A stretch of DNA of 64,000 nucleotides from Aquanectria penicillioides. Its lineage: Eukaryota > Ascomycota > Sordariomycetes > Hypocreales > Nectriaceae. Every line of letters begins with the position of its first letter. The first letter of the stretch is position 1. The stretch is taken from the NCBI GenBank assembly GCA_003415625.1, contig PYIU01000007.1, positions 2,170,001-2,234,000 on the forward strand, in the 5' to 3' direction. The notes under the pieces were generated by a model that did not search any database, had not been told where the DNA came from, and saw only the letters and a list, made by a program, of their open reading frames with translations. The position numbers and the translations under genes are program-made. Of this stretch, positions 26,501 to 41,453 are shown in pieces.

Positions 26501-28930
26501 CTTAAATTGCCTTTATATTAAAGTAGTATATTAAGCAATTTAATATAGTCCTTAAATTAGCTATTTAATTGCCTTTTTTAGCTATTATATAAAGGTTATT
26601 TTGCCTAAAGTTTAATAAAAGGTAATTTATACTTTAAGTTTAGCTTTTTTAGGGTTTATTATATATTAATTAAATACTATAGGCTAAAGGTTTAATAAAA
26701 GAGAGAGTAATATATCTATAAAGAACTTAATATATATTTACTATAAGATATAATTAAAGCTATTTAAGTTATAATTAAGGCCTAAATAAATAGTATAGCT
26801 ATTCTTTAAGGCTTAAGCTAAATTAAAAGTGCTATTTTTAGTATTATTTACTTTTTAAGTTATAGTTTTATAAAAAGTTATTAAAGCTATATTTAATTAT
26901 TATATTTCTATTAAAAAGGTTAAGCTATATAAAGTAGTTCTATTATAGCAGTTTTATATTAAGTAATATAAATTAAAGTCTTTAATTATAATTATTTTAA
27001 GGGCTAAAATAAAATTAACTAAAGTATATATTGCCTTTAAGTCTCTTTTACCTTTTAAAGGGTTATATACTGCAATTATTCTTATATAGTAGTATTTAAA
27101 ATTAACTTTAATTTAATTTTCCTTTATTTAATAGATTTAAGTCTTTAATTTATATTATTTATATATATAAAGAGCTATATAGCTTAAATAATAAATTATA
27201 GTATAATTTAATCTTTTAGGGTTTACTAAAGTATTAATTCTTTAATTTTTAGCTAATTCTAAAAATATAATTGCATTATATTTATTATAAATATATAGTA
27301 TTTAATAAATTAACTTAAGGCAATAATATATATTTTAAAATAAAATTTATATTAATTAAATATAAATAAAGGGATTAATTTAATAAATAATAGTAATAAA
27401 GTATAAGCACTAAAAGAAAGAATAGCATTAAATAAAGTGCAGTACTATTTATTTATAGAGCTTAAGGGTTAGCTAACTCTTTTAATAGAAAAGAGAGCTA
27501 TAAAGAGAGGGTTCTTAAGGAAGCTATTCTATTATATATAAAGGATATTTTACTATATTAAGGTATATTCTTTATATTTTATTAATTATTTATAGTATTC
27601 TTTTTTTATATAGGTTTAATGCTTTTTTACTATAAAATAAATATAGCTTTAGGCTAAATAATCCTTATAGTAAAAGGTATAGCAATAAGGGATTTCTTTC
27701 TTTTTAATAAAGCAATTATTATATATTAAGCTATTATATTAGCTATAAATTAAAGTAAATTAATAGTTTCTTATAATATAGCTATATTTATAGTATTAAA
27801 AGCATTAAATAGATTTTAATCCTTTATTAAAGAGTTTATAATTATAGAGTTTAATATTAAGGAATAGCCTATTATTATATAGATTATTAGCTTCTTTAAT
27901 AAATAAAATATAAAGGATTAAGTTTATTTTTATTATAGTGCTATTATAAGCTTAAATAGGCTTTACTTTACTAACTCTTAAGGTATTAATATTATTAATA
28001 GTTTTAATAAGTTTATTTATATTATTAAAAATAGATTTAATTTAAATTTCTTTTACTAAAATAGTAAAAATAAAAAAAGTAAAAAGAGTATTATTCCTAA
28101 ATATAATAGCTATTTATTCTTTTTTATAAAAGGCTTTAGTCTATTTTAAAGTAAAAAAGGTAAAAACTATATCTCTATTAAAAAGGCAATATATTGCAAT
28201 TATATAGAAATTACTATAGGTTTAATTTACTATTTATATAGTTTCTATTAAAGTATAGTTTTTAATATCTTTAGGGGTATCTTTAGTATAAATAGTAATT
28301 TTATACTTAATGCAGCTATATATTATATATTTATTAATTTTAATATTTATAGATATAAGGCTATATAAAAGAACTAATATATAAGATTACTATATTAGCT
28401 AAAAAGAAAAGAAGCTTAAATTAGCTAAAGTAGCTATTATTGCTATAGTAATAGTAATTATTATAGTAATAGTAATTTTATTAATAAGTTTTTTTTAAAG
28501 GTTATATTAATCTTAAAGAAAGAGCAAAAGTGCACTTTATATATATTAGTATAGGTTTAAAATACCTTTTAAACTGCTTTATAGAAGTAAAATAAAATAA
28601 TTTTAATAATAGCTTTATAGGCTTCTTTATTTCTATTAATTATAAGGCTTTTATTAGCTTTTATTGCTTTATTTACTTTAGGTATACTATTATATTAGCT
28701 AATAGTAAAAAGAGGGTTATATTGGCTATTTTTAATACTATATTTTTTTAAATTAATAACTATTAGAAGGGCTATAGTATTAATATTGTGCTTTTAATGC
28801 ACTATTGTATTTAGGGGTAATTTAGCATAAGGGATTGATTAATTGTATTTTTAAATATTTTAAAGGTAGTTTAAGATAGCTGTAAGTAGTTGTGAGTTTA
28901 AGGGTAAAGGTTATAAATATAATCTATTAT

Positions 28931-30956
28931 AATAGTATATAAAAAAAGGTTTACTATATTAGGTTAAAAGTTATAAAAGTCTAAAGAAACTTACTCTTTA
29001 GGAATTAAGCTTTATATTTATAGTTTATAGTGCTTTTAGTATTTTATTTTATTTAATCTATAAGCATTATATTTAACTATTATTAGGCCTTTAATCTTTA
29101 TATTAATAGTATAATTAATTAAGTATTTTAATGCTTTAGGTTTTAAATAATTTAATTAATAGTGCTATTTTATAGCTTTTATTTATTTTAAATATTTTAG
29201 TATCTATAAATTATAATAAAATTTATTTATTATAAATAAGCTTTATTTTTAAGTAATAGGCTTATAATTTAAAATATATTAATTATAAGCAATATTTAAT
29301 CTATATAAAGCTTGCCTATTTTTATATTTTAAAATATTATCTTTATTTTTTTAATTCTATTAATAATTATATTAATAGAGTTTTTTAATAAAACTAGATT
29401 TATTTTAATTTATAGGCAATAAATAATATATTTTAAAATAAGCAAATAAGCTTTATTTTATAGGTTTTAAACTTTAATTTTTATATCTTTATATCTTAAG
29501 ATTAAAAGGTTTTTTAATTTAATAAAGATAACTTTATTAAATAAAGCTAATTTAAGATTCTTAAATTTCTTTTTATTATTAAAAATATATAGTATTATCC
29601 TTAAGTTAAATATAATTAAAATTTATAATAGATATTTATTTATTATATAAAATAAGAAAAATAGCTATAGAATTTAAAATTAAAATTTATAATATTAATT
29701 ATTAATTTAAATCTTTAATTAATTATATAATTTACTTTTTAAGCTTTTTATATAGTTTTTAGATTTTAATTTAATCTTTTAATTATATTTTCTATCTTTT
29801 ATTTATTTACTTTTGCCTTTTTATTTACTTAAAAAATACAATTTAATACTTTTAGGTATTAGCATTAAAGTATAATTTTCTATATAAAGTATAATAATTA
29901 TTTTCTTTTAAAGTTTATTTTTATTTTTTTAACTTAACTTATTTAAATTATAAGTTTTTTAAATAAAAATACTTTTTAAAAGGTAGTTTTAAGCCTTAAA
30001 ATATTAGTTTAAAGTTCCCTTTTTATATTAAAGCTTTATATTACTTTCCTTTAGTTTTTTTTCTTTTTTTAATTTTATATTTAAAACTTAAAGTAAAAGT
30101 AGCTAATATATAAATACTTTCCTTAATAGTATCTTTATATTATGCCTTAGTAATTTAAAGAAATATTTAAAAGTAACTTTTAAGGTATTATTTTAAGTCT
30201 ATAAACTATATATTTAAATATAAGGCTTTAGCAATATTCTTTATAATTGCAATCTTTATAGACTATTCTTAATTAATAATTTAGTTTTATTAAATAATTT
30301 TAAGGTTTAAAGTTTATTTTAGTACTTTAAAATAGCATTTTTAAGCTTATTTTTCTTTTAATATATTATTAATTCTATATATAGCTTTAAGGTTATAGTA
30401 GAATTTTATAATATTATTATTATTATTATTTTTTATTTATTATAAGTAAATATATTTAAATATAATAAAGGTTTATTTTCTTTATTATTTAATTAAAAAT
30501 ATTATAAATTTTATTTACTTTAATTTTATATTTTTTTAATTATAATAAAATATTATAAGCTTATATTTTAATAGTTTTTAGTTTTTAAAAAATAACTTTA
30601 TTATTATAATTATTTATTATTTTAATTAAATAAGCTTTATTATTAAGCTTTTAGCTTTAATTCTTTCTTTTATATAGTATTTTATAGAAATAGGCATTAT
30701 AGACTTAAAAATTTAAATAGTTTTAAATTAAAAAGAATCCTTAAGGATTTTAAGCTTTTTAATTTATTTTATTATAATTTTTACTTTATAGCTTTACTTA
30801 AAGGTCTTTTAATTATTTAAGTTATTAAAAATATAGATCTTTAAAGTTATTTTATATATTTAATTTAAAATTAAAATATAAAGTTTATTTTTTACTTTTA
30901 AAGCTTAATTAAATAATTATAGCTATATTAATAAGTATAGCTTTAAGACTCTTAAT
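28931..30956 (-). pseudogene. 5' internal part of the copia element, unreadable
   Basis: By position (downstream of the 5' LTR in minus sense) this should hold gag and the start of pol. Composition is almost entirely A/T and I could not recognise protease or integrase motifs. Confidence 0.5.
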
Positions 30957-31182
30957 TATTAAACTAAACTAATTATATAATTAAATATTTTCCTTCTTTT
31001 TGTTTTTATCCCTTTTAGCCTTGCTTTATTGCTTAGGCTCTAAAAGAGGGGTTAGGCTATGCTAGACCTAATAGAGCTATAGTATATTTATATAACTTTC
31101 ATCCAATCATTTCAAGCTTTGTTTCTATAATCCAAAGTGCGTACTGATGTTTCCCTATATGCACAATACCTTGGGTTTAACA
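30957..31182 (-). repeat. Copia LTR, right copy
   Basis: 226 bp, aligned to 12110-12335 without a length change. Here the inner half (30957-31080) is mutated and the outer half, which ends GGGTTTAACA, is nearly intact, a mirror image of the left copy. Confidence 0.92.
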
Positions 31183-31218
31183 ACTGCGATTACTGCTAGA
31201 TCTTTTGCTGTAGCAGCG

Positions 31219-31532
31219 ACTTATTATATACGCAGATCATATAATGGATAGTACTCTTAAATAGTTGGCCTTTATATCTCTTAAGTAAAGGTCAATAATC
31301 TATAAGTATATTTATACCTTAAGACCTATTATTATAGTAGTCTTAAGATATAAGTTAAGTAGAGTTTAATATATAATTAATTATTTTTTATAGTTAAGCT
31401 ATTAATTTAAATATAATTATAGAGCTTATATATATGCCTTTTAGTATAATTATAAAATAAATAGTATAATAGTTTTATTATTAAAATTATTACTTTTAAT
31501 ATTATTTATAATATAATTAATAAACTATAATA
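31219..31532 (+). repeat. Gypsy LTR, left copy
   Basis: Matches 43521-43834 without indels and is much more A/T-converted than the right copy. Its first ~50 bases, next to single-copy DNA, are still GC-containing. Confidence 0.8.
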
Positions 31533-34500
31533 AATAATAGTAATTATTTTTTTATTATATAGCTATAGTTTTTATTAATTATTTAAAAATTAATAATTTA
31601 TAAAGAAATAATAAAAATAATAATAAAACTATTAGAATTAATAGTAAAAGCTAAATAAATAAAATTAATTAATTTAAAAAAGAATTTTTTTTTAAAATTA
31701 AACTATAATTAATAAGCTATAATTAATAAATTTAGCTATAATTTAAAGGTTTTAAATCTTTTTACTATAAAACTTAATTTATATTATAAAAGAAGTTATT
31801 TTAGTAAATTCTTTTATTTTTAATAAATTAAAGGATCTATTCTATTTAATATATAATAATAATAATAAACTATAAAATATTAATTAGCTTTAAAAAGAAG
31901 CTTTTTTTATTTATTAAAATATTATTAATTAATATATAGTTATATTTATTTAAAAAATAATTAAAAGTATTATTTTAAATATTAAAATAATAAAATTAAT
32001 ATTAAAAAAGCACTTAAAGATATAATACTTAAGCTTTTTAAAGGACTTTAATTATAATTAAGAATTTATAGTTAATTAAAAAGAATCTATTAAAAAAAAG
32101 GTAGTAATCTTTAATACTTTTAATTAAAGACTTTTAATAAAAAAAGAAAAAAATTAATATATAATTTACTATTTCTATAAAGATTACTATAAAATCTATT
32201 TTAATAAAGAAAAAGAGATTTAATAGACCTTAAAAAATTAAAGGGTTTATTAAATAAAAGCTAAATATTAGCCTAAATTTTATTAAATTTAATGCTAATA
32301 AAAATAAATTCTATTAATAGCTAAAAAGCCTTTAGTTTAAAGGAATTATTAGGATCTTTTAATACTATTAAATAAAATATAGAATTTAACCTTTTAATAG
32401 TAATAATATAAGCAATTTATTAATAATTAAAAAGAATAAAACTATTAAATTAAGCACTATTTATAAAGAAAGTTATTATTGCTTTAATAAATTCTATATT
32501 TTAGGCTTAAGTTTAACTACTAAAAGTAAGTACTTTAATAATAGTTTAAAATTATTATATTAAGCCTTTAGTTTTGCCTATTAAAGAGCTTTTATTAATT
32601 AAATAAAGTTAAAAATTAAAAGTTTATAATTAAAGCTAGCCTTATAATTTATAGTACTTAAAGTATAAAAATAAAAGTATATTAAACTATATAAATAGTT
32701 TTTTATATTAATTACTTTTAAAACTAATAATATTAAAACTGCTTTAATAGAATATAAAAGCACTTAATTAAGTATTAACTTTTGCATTAAAGTCTTATAA
32801 AAATAATATTTAACTTTAAGATATAGGCCTTTTTTAGCTTAATGTAAAAAAAAGAAATATTAATAGTAAAAATATATTTTATAATAAAAAATAAATTATT
32901 TTTAATAATATTAAACTATAGATTAATATACTTAAATTATATTAAATAAATATTAATTTTAATACTTAAGAATATATTTATATAAATCTATAAAGTTTAT
33001 TTTATAGATTTATATTTATTTAATATTACTATTAATTAAAGTAAAATAAAAAAAAAGCTATAAAAATAATTAATTAATATATTATATATATATCTTTATA
33101 AAGAATTTAAAATAAAGCTAAATAATATAGTAAAATAGCTAAAATTAATTAAATATATTAAAATTAATATTATAAAAGATATTTTTATATAAGTATTTAC
33201 TATAAAAATCTTTATAAAAGAGTAGGCTTTTAGCTATATAGCTAATATTTAATTTCTTTTTGCAGTCTATATAAGGCTAGACCTAAAGCTAAAAGTGCTT
33301 TATTTAGCACTAATAGTATAGAATATAAGATCCTTATTCTTAAGGGCAATTAATAAAAAGTAATATTAGCTTAAAGATAAGCTTTAAGCTATACCTTAAG
33401 GGGTTAATAGACCTAATATAAAAAAGGTATTTATTGCTAATAAAAGCAATAGATTTAATAATGCAATTAAAAATAAAAAAGTGCCTTAAAAATACTAAAA
33501 TAAAGAAAACTATTTTAATAGATAATATTAAACTATACCTTTAAAGCACTTTAATAATTAAGAAACTTAATATAGAAACTTAACCTTAAAGAAGCCTAAA
33601 ATAAATTAATAGAAAATAAAACCTTAATAGAAGAATTAATTATATAAATAATAGAGAAATAATAATTATAATATATATATATCTATTTAAAAGTAAAATA
33701 ATAAAAATTAACTATTTTTATAAAAATTTAATTAATATTAATATTAAAAAGAAGCTTTAAATAGTAAAGCCAATCTTTTAAAGGTTTAGCTATACTATAA
33801 TAATAAAGGATTTTATTAAAGATATTAAGAATTATTAAATAGTAAATATATACTAATAAAAAAAAGAAATAATTTTAATAAATTATTAAAAGGTTTCTTT
33901 ATTAAAGAGAATAAAAATAATTTAGCTTTTATAGAAATCTATTATATAAATAAAGAAAGAATAAAAAATAAAAATTTTATATTAAAAATAAATTAAATTA
34001 TTAAAGCTATAAATAGGCTTAACTTTTATTAATATTTAAAAAAGAAAATAAATATTCATTTTAAGCTATTAATTAAATTTAATAATAAAGGCAATTTCTA
34101 TAATATTTATATTAATACTAAAACTTTAATAATTTTAATTAATAAAAAATAGTTAAAAGCCTATATAATAAAAGTAATATAAAAGCAATAAGCCTTAAAG
34201 AAAGTAAATAAAGTTAATATTAATATAGAAATTTTAAAATTAATTACTTTTAACTTTTATATATTTAAAATTACTAAAAATAAAAAAGTATTTATATATT
34301 TTATAGTAACTATAAATATTATAGAATAATTAAAACCTAAAATACTAATAGAAATAAACCTTTTATTTAAGTATAAAGCTAAAATTAATTTTATAAATTT
34401 TAATATTATATTTTGCTTAATTTATAATATAATCTTTAAAGTAAAAGTATTTTAAATATATTAAAAGAACTTTATTAAAGTAGTAATTAATATAAATATA

Positions 34501-35249
34501 GTAATAATTGCACTAAAGGAAATTGCTTTTATTTAAATTAATTAAAAAAAACCTTTTTAACTTTAAAGATACTTAAGGAAATCTAAAGGCCTATTACTTT
34601 TAATTCTTTTATAGTGCTATTTTTAATGCTATAGTAAATAAAACTACTTTAAGATTAATTTAGATTTATAATACTAGCAATAAAAAGCTAATTATAAAAT
34701 AGTAATAATAAATAGAATAAATTGCTAATTATAATAAAAAGGAGAAAGCTAATTATATTAAAATAAATAAAAGTATCTTTAGCTTATAGAGAAAGGAATT
34801 TAACTCTATAAAAGGATTTTTAGCTGCTATAAAAGGGAATAATTTATTAAAAGAAAATAAAGGATTTAATTTATTTAAGGTTAATACTAGTACTTTAAGC
34901 TATAAGATTTCTAGACCTAAAAATATCCTTAATATTAAAAATAAATATAGAGTATATAGCTTATTTAAATTAACTAATAGGAAAAAGAATTTATAATATA
35001 ATAAATAAATATAATATTTATAGAAATAAAGAGATTATTTTTATACTTAAGAAAATAAAGATATAAATAGATTTAATAGATAGATAGTAGAACTAAAAAT
35101 ATATAATTAGGAAATATCTATTAAATATTAAAGATTATACTTTATTAAATAAAAAATACAATAAGCTATAAGCAAAAGGTAAAATAGAATTAATAGATTA
35201 ATTAGCCCTAATAGTATACCTTACTTTTATTATTTAAAGGGTAGTAAAT

Positions 35250-35800
35250 AGCAAAAGAAAAGGGAGAGTTATAGTTAATTTATAACTATTTAATTAATTA
35301 GCTATACTTAATGCTTACTTTTTATTTAATTAATTTAATATTATAGCTAATATAAAGGGCAAGAAATTTTACTTTATAATAAATAAATTAAGGTTTTTTT
35401 ACTAGCTGCCTATTTTAAGTGCCTATAGAAACTATATAATTATTATATTTAATAGAGAACTTAAGGTTTTTAATATTATATTAATAGGATTTAAAAATAT
35501 ATTAGTATTTATATAAAGGTTTAAAAATTAACTTTTTAGGGAATATAAATACTTTATATAAGCCTATATTAATAATATAATTTTTTTAATATTTTAAATA
35601 ACTATTTAAAGTATTTAAAAATTATTTTAAGGTTAATATAGAATAATAGGCTATAAATTGCTATAAAGAAATCCTTTTTTAAATATTTTATAGTATAGCT
35701 ATTAGGTTTTATTATTAATAGTAAAGAAATCTATAAAATAAGCAATAGATTAAAGGCATTTATAAAAATAACCTTTTTAAAGAATCTATTAGTGCTTAAA
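35250..35800 (+). pseudogene. Gypsy reverse transcriptase core, decayed
   Basis: The plus frame reads R-E-L-K-V-F-N-I-I-L-I-G-F-K-N then V-F-I-Q-R-F-K-N-Q-L-F-R-E-Y and A-Y-I-N-N-I-I-F-F. This follows the gypsy order (F.V.PFGL.NAP..FQ..M...L, then YIDDI.VFS). The catalytic D-D is N-N by G-to-A change, and stops replace Gln codons. Confidence 0.8.
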
Positions 35801-36749
35801 ACCTTTATTAAAATAGTAAGATACCTATAGTAAGGGATTCTATAGTATAATATTTAAATCTAATCTCTATAAATATAAAAAATAGTAATATTGCAATAAG
35901 CTAAAAAGCAATAATTAATTTTAATTAAGCTATTAAAACTAGCTTAAAGGAAGAAAGTAATAACTTAAATATTTAAATTAATAGAAAAAGAATTAAAAGC
36001 ATTTTAAGACTTAAAAACCTTTTTAGGAATATAGTTCTTTCTTTATTATTATAATTTAATAAAGCCTTTATTTTTTAAGCTAAGTATATATAAAAATAGA
36101 TTTAAATTATATATTTTCTAACTCTATAGGGATTAAAATGAAATTAGTATTTTAAGTAAGAATATTTTAGCTATTTAATTAAAATTAATACTATTCTTTT
36201 TAAAGTTAACCTCTTTAGTAAAATAGAGCTATAGTTCTATTAAGGCAAAAGTAATAATAGTTGCTTAAGCTATTAAAAAGCTATAGAAAATAGTTTAATT
36301 TAACTATAGTTTAATTAATATTATAATAGATTATACTGCTATAAAAAGGATTATAATGTATACTTTCTTTAATATAATAGACCTTAATAAAGCTAATTTA
36401 AAGCTTAGTAAGATCTTTAATTATCTCTTTAGATTTAACCTAAAAGTATTTTATATTTCTAGAACCCTTAATATAGTTTTAAATACTCTTTTAAAGCTAT
36501 TAATAAAAAAACTATTCTATTAGTAAGCTATAAATAGCTATTTTAATAAGCTAAATGCTAAAGCCAATATAGCAAAAGCTAATATAATTAAAATTATAAT
36601 ATTACTTAAATTCTATAAGGAAATGCTTAAAAGATATAATAAAGATTTAAAACTTAATAGAATTTATATTTATATTTAAGGGATTTAATAAAATAATGCT
36701 TAAAACCTATAGAAAAAGCAGTATATAAATCTATTTTACTTATAGAAAC

Positions 36750-37250
36750 TAATAGAAAATAGATTGCTTTATTATATAAATTATAAAGGGTAAAAAGGAC
36801 TCTATATTTTAAGGCTAATAGTTAAAACTATCTTTATAATTATCTATAATAACTTATAGTATACTAAAATCTTTAAGATTTTATATAAATTAAATTATAT
36901 CTATTTCTATAAAATAAGTAAAATAATAAAAAAGTTTATTATATATTGCCTAATATATAAAAAGAATTTAATAGATAAAAGACTATTAATAGGCAAATTA
37001 AAGTTAATTTCTATAGTTTTATAACTATTTTATACTATTATATTAAACTTTATAATTAACCTTTTTAAAGTTATATCTATAAGTATAGTATAGGCAATCT
37101 TAAATTATAATAAGCTAAATTAGCTATATTTAATAAATTATTTATTTTTAAAGAAAACTATTTTTATATTAAAGCATTTAATATATATTATATAAAATTA
37201 AGCATTTATTTTATTAAGGGTATTGCTTTTATATAATTAAGGAATATCTA
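36750..37250 (+). pseudogene. Gypsy integrase N-terminal zinc-binding and core region, decayed
   Basis: A frame with T-K-I-F-K-I-L-Y-K-L then I-Y-C-L-I-Y-K-K-N (about 36.86-36.98 kb) resembles the H-H-C-C domain of gypsy integrases with its second Cys changed to Tyr. It is followed by I-I-L-N-F-I-I-N-L in place of the core I-S-x-D-F-I-x-x-L, the first catalytic Asp having become Asn. Confidence 0.65.
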
Positions 37251-39092
37251 TATATATTTTTAGCAATTAAAACCTAAAGTTTATAAGCAATATATAAAAA
37301 GCTATATTAGCCTTTCTTAATATAAAGGTCCTTATATCTATTATATATTACTTTTAAATTAATAATATATTTAAAAGAAAGAATTAAATAGTAAAAATTA
37401 CAATATAATATTATATTGCTATAAAGCTAAATATACTTTAAATATAGGCACTTTTAGTAATTTAATATAACTTAAATAATATAATTGCCTTAACTATAGA
37501 TTGTTTATTAAATAAACTATTATATAGTTTTAAACTAAAGATAGTTATTAAATAAACTATTATATAGTTTTAAACTAAAGATAGTTATTAAATTTACTAC
37601 TAAAAGTAAAGTTATTAATTAAAAAGCTAATAGAATTGCACTAAAGGTTTTATATAAATTATATTTATAGAAAGTATAACTTTTAATAGATATAATAGCT
37701 ATACTATTAAAGATTTAATATAATTAATATTATTAATTAATTAAAATTAATAAAGAAAATATTATTTATTTATAGCTATATAAAAAATATTATTTATTAA
37801 AAAAACTAAAGTATAAATAGTCTTTTATTAAAGCTAAATTCTATAAAGTAATCTATAAGATCTATAGTTAAGCTATTAAACTTAACTTTTTTTTATTAAT
37901 AGATATATTTAATAGTCTCTATTGCCTAAATATAAAAACTAAAGTAAAAGGATAACCCTTTTAATTATATACTATTATTACTATTAGCTATTAAAATTAA
38001 TAGGGATAAAGCAATAGGCTAATAAAAAGTAAATAGAATTATTTAGCAAAAGATTTAATAGTATAAGTAAAGGCTAATGCATTACTTTTTATTATAATAA
38101 AAAGGATATATTATTAAAAATAATAAATAGATAAATAAAATTAAATTAAAGAAAAATGCGTTTAATTTTATTAATAAATACCTAATTGCTAATTCTATAT
38201 TATAGAAAAAAGAATATAAGAAAAAGGTTAAAAATTACTATAGAGTATAGTAAACTTAATATTTAAATAGCTAAAAGCTATTTATTAACTTTTACTATTA
38301 TAAGAAAATTCTTTTTTATATATTTACTATTTAATTTAAAAGGATTTAATATAAAGATAGCTAAATTCTATAAAAAAGAGAATATTTAAAATAGATTAAT
38401 AGTAATTTATAATTAGCTTACTTAATATATAATTAAAGTAATTAAATAAAGTAAATAATTAGGCACTTATATAGTATAAAAATAATTACTATAGTTTAAT
38501 GCACTTCTTTTAATTTCTTTAACTTTATATAATTTTTATTTTCTATTTCTATATATAGCTTTATATTTTATTGATTTTAATAATATAAGTATTAAAATCT
38601 ATTGCCTATTAAACTTTTTAGCTTTTCTTTTTTATTTTCTATAAATATTTAATTGCTATAAGAACTATTACCTATACTATTAAATTTAATATTCTTACTA
38701 TTAGTTTTAGCCCCTTTACTATTAATTTCTATACTTTTCTCTATCTTTTTTTTATAAATATCTATATAATAGCTAGCCTAATACTTGCTATATTAAATTT
38801 AGTACTCTTATGATTAATTTTAGCTTCTTTATTGCTAATTTTAATACCTTTTTATAGCTTAAGCCCCTTTAGCTTTAGACCTTTTACTATTAGCTAATAG
38901 TAATATAGAACTTATTGCTATATATTAGTAAATTAAGTAATAAAATAATATATATAAAGCTTATTTTATTAAAAAGAAGTATAAATTTATTAATTAATTT
39001 ATTAAAAATTATATTAATTAATCTTTTTTTAATAAATATAAAGTCTTCTATAATAATATTTTATTTAAACTTTTAAATAGATATTAAATATT

Positions 39093-41442
<2,350 letters not shown>

Positions 41443-41453
41443 TATTAAATATT

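Larger units (their letters stand above)
16587..28916 (-). mobile_element. Outer Tad-like LINE, full length, split by a second LINE
   Basis: Its two halves are 16587-17998 and 23595-28916, about 6.7 kb without the inner copy. The left end, TTATTTATTTATTAATACTC, read in reverse is a TAAATAA-type 3' tail. All truncated copies in the window keep this end and lose the other, which is how LINEs behave and fixes the sense as minus. Order in minus sense: 5' end at 28916, ORF1 with zinc knuckles (about 27.65-27.83 kb), ORF2 (roughly 27.5 to 24.1 kb), then 3' sequence with an AAT microsatellite. It is more heavily mutated than the inner copy, as expected for the older insertion. Confidence 0.82.
12110..31182 (-). 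mobile_element. Ty1/copia LTR retrotransposon, RIP-mutated and split by nested LINEs
   Basis: The two ends are direct repeats of identical length (226 bp) starting TGTTAAACC and ending GGTTTAACA or RIP-altered forms of these. They are flanked by the 5-bp target duplication ACTGC (12105-12109 and 31183-31187). Coding sense is minus: read in reverse, 14.6-14.9 kb gives a copia reverse transcriptase core with the Y-V-D-D box decayed to Y-I-N-N (14776-14787), then K-Y-K-L-I-N-K-G-K-L and a W-F-L-G-I-E-I-I-like block. The 12.3-kb LINE insertion at 16587-28916 interrupts it, so the element itself was about 6.7 kb, normal for copia. gag, protease and integrase presumably lie within 28.9-30.9 and 15-16.6 kb but are too decayed for me to place. 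Confidence 0.9.
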
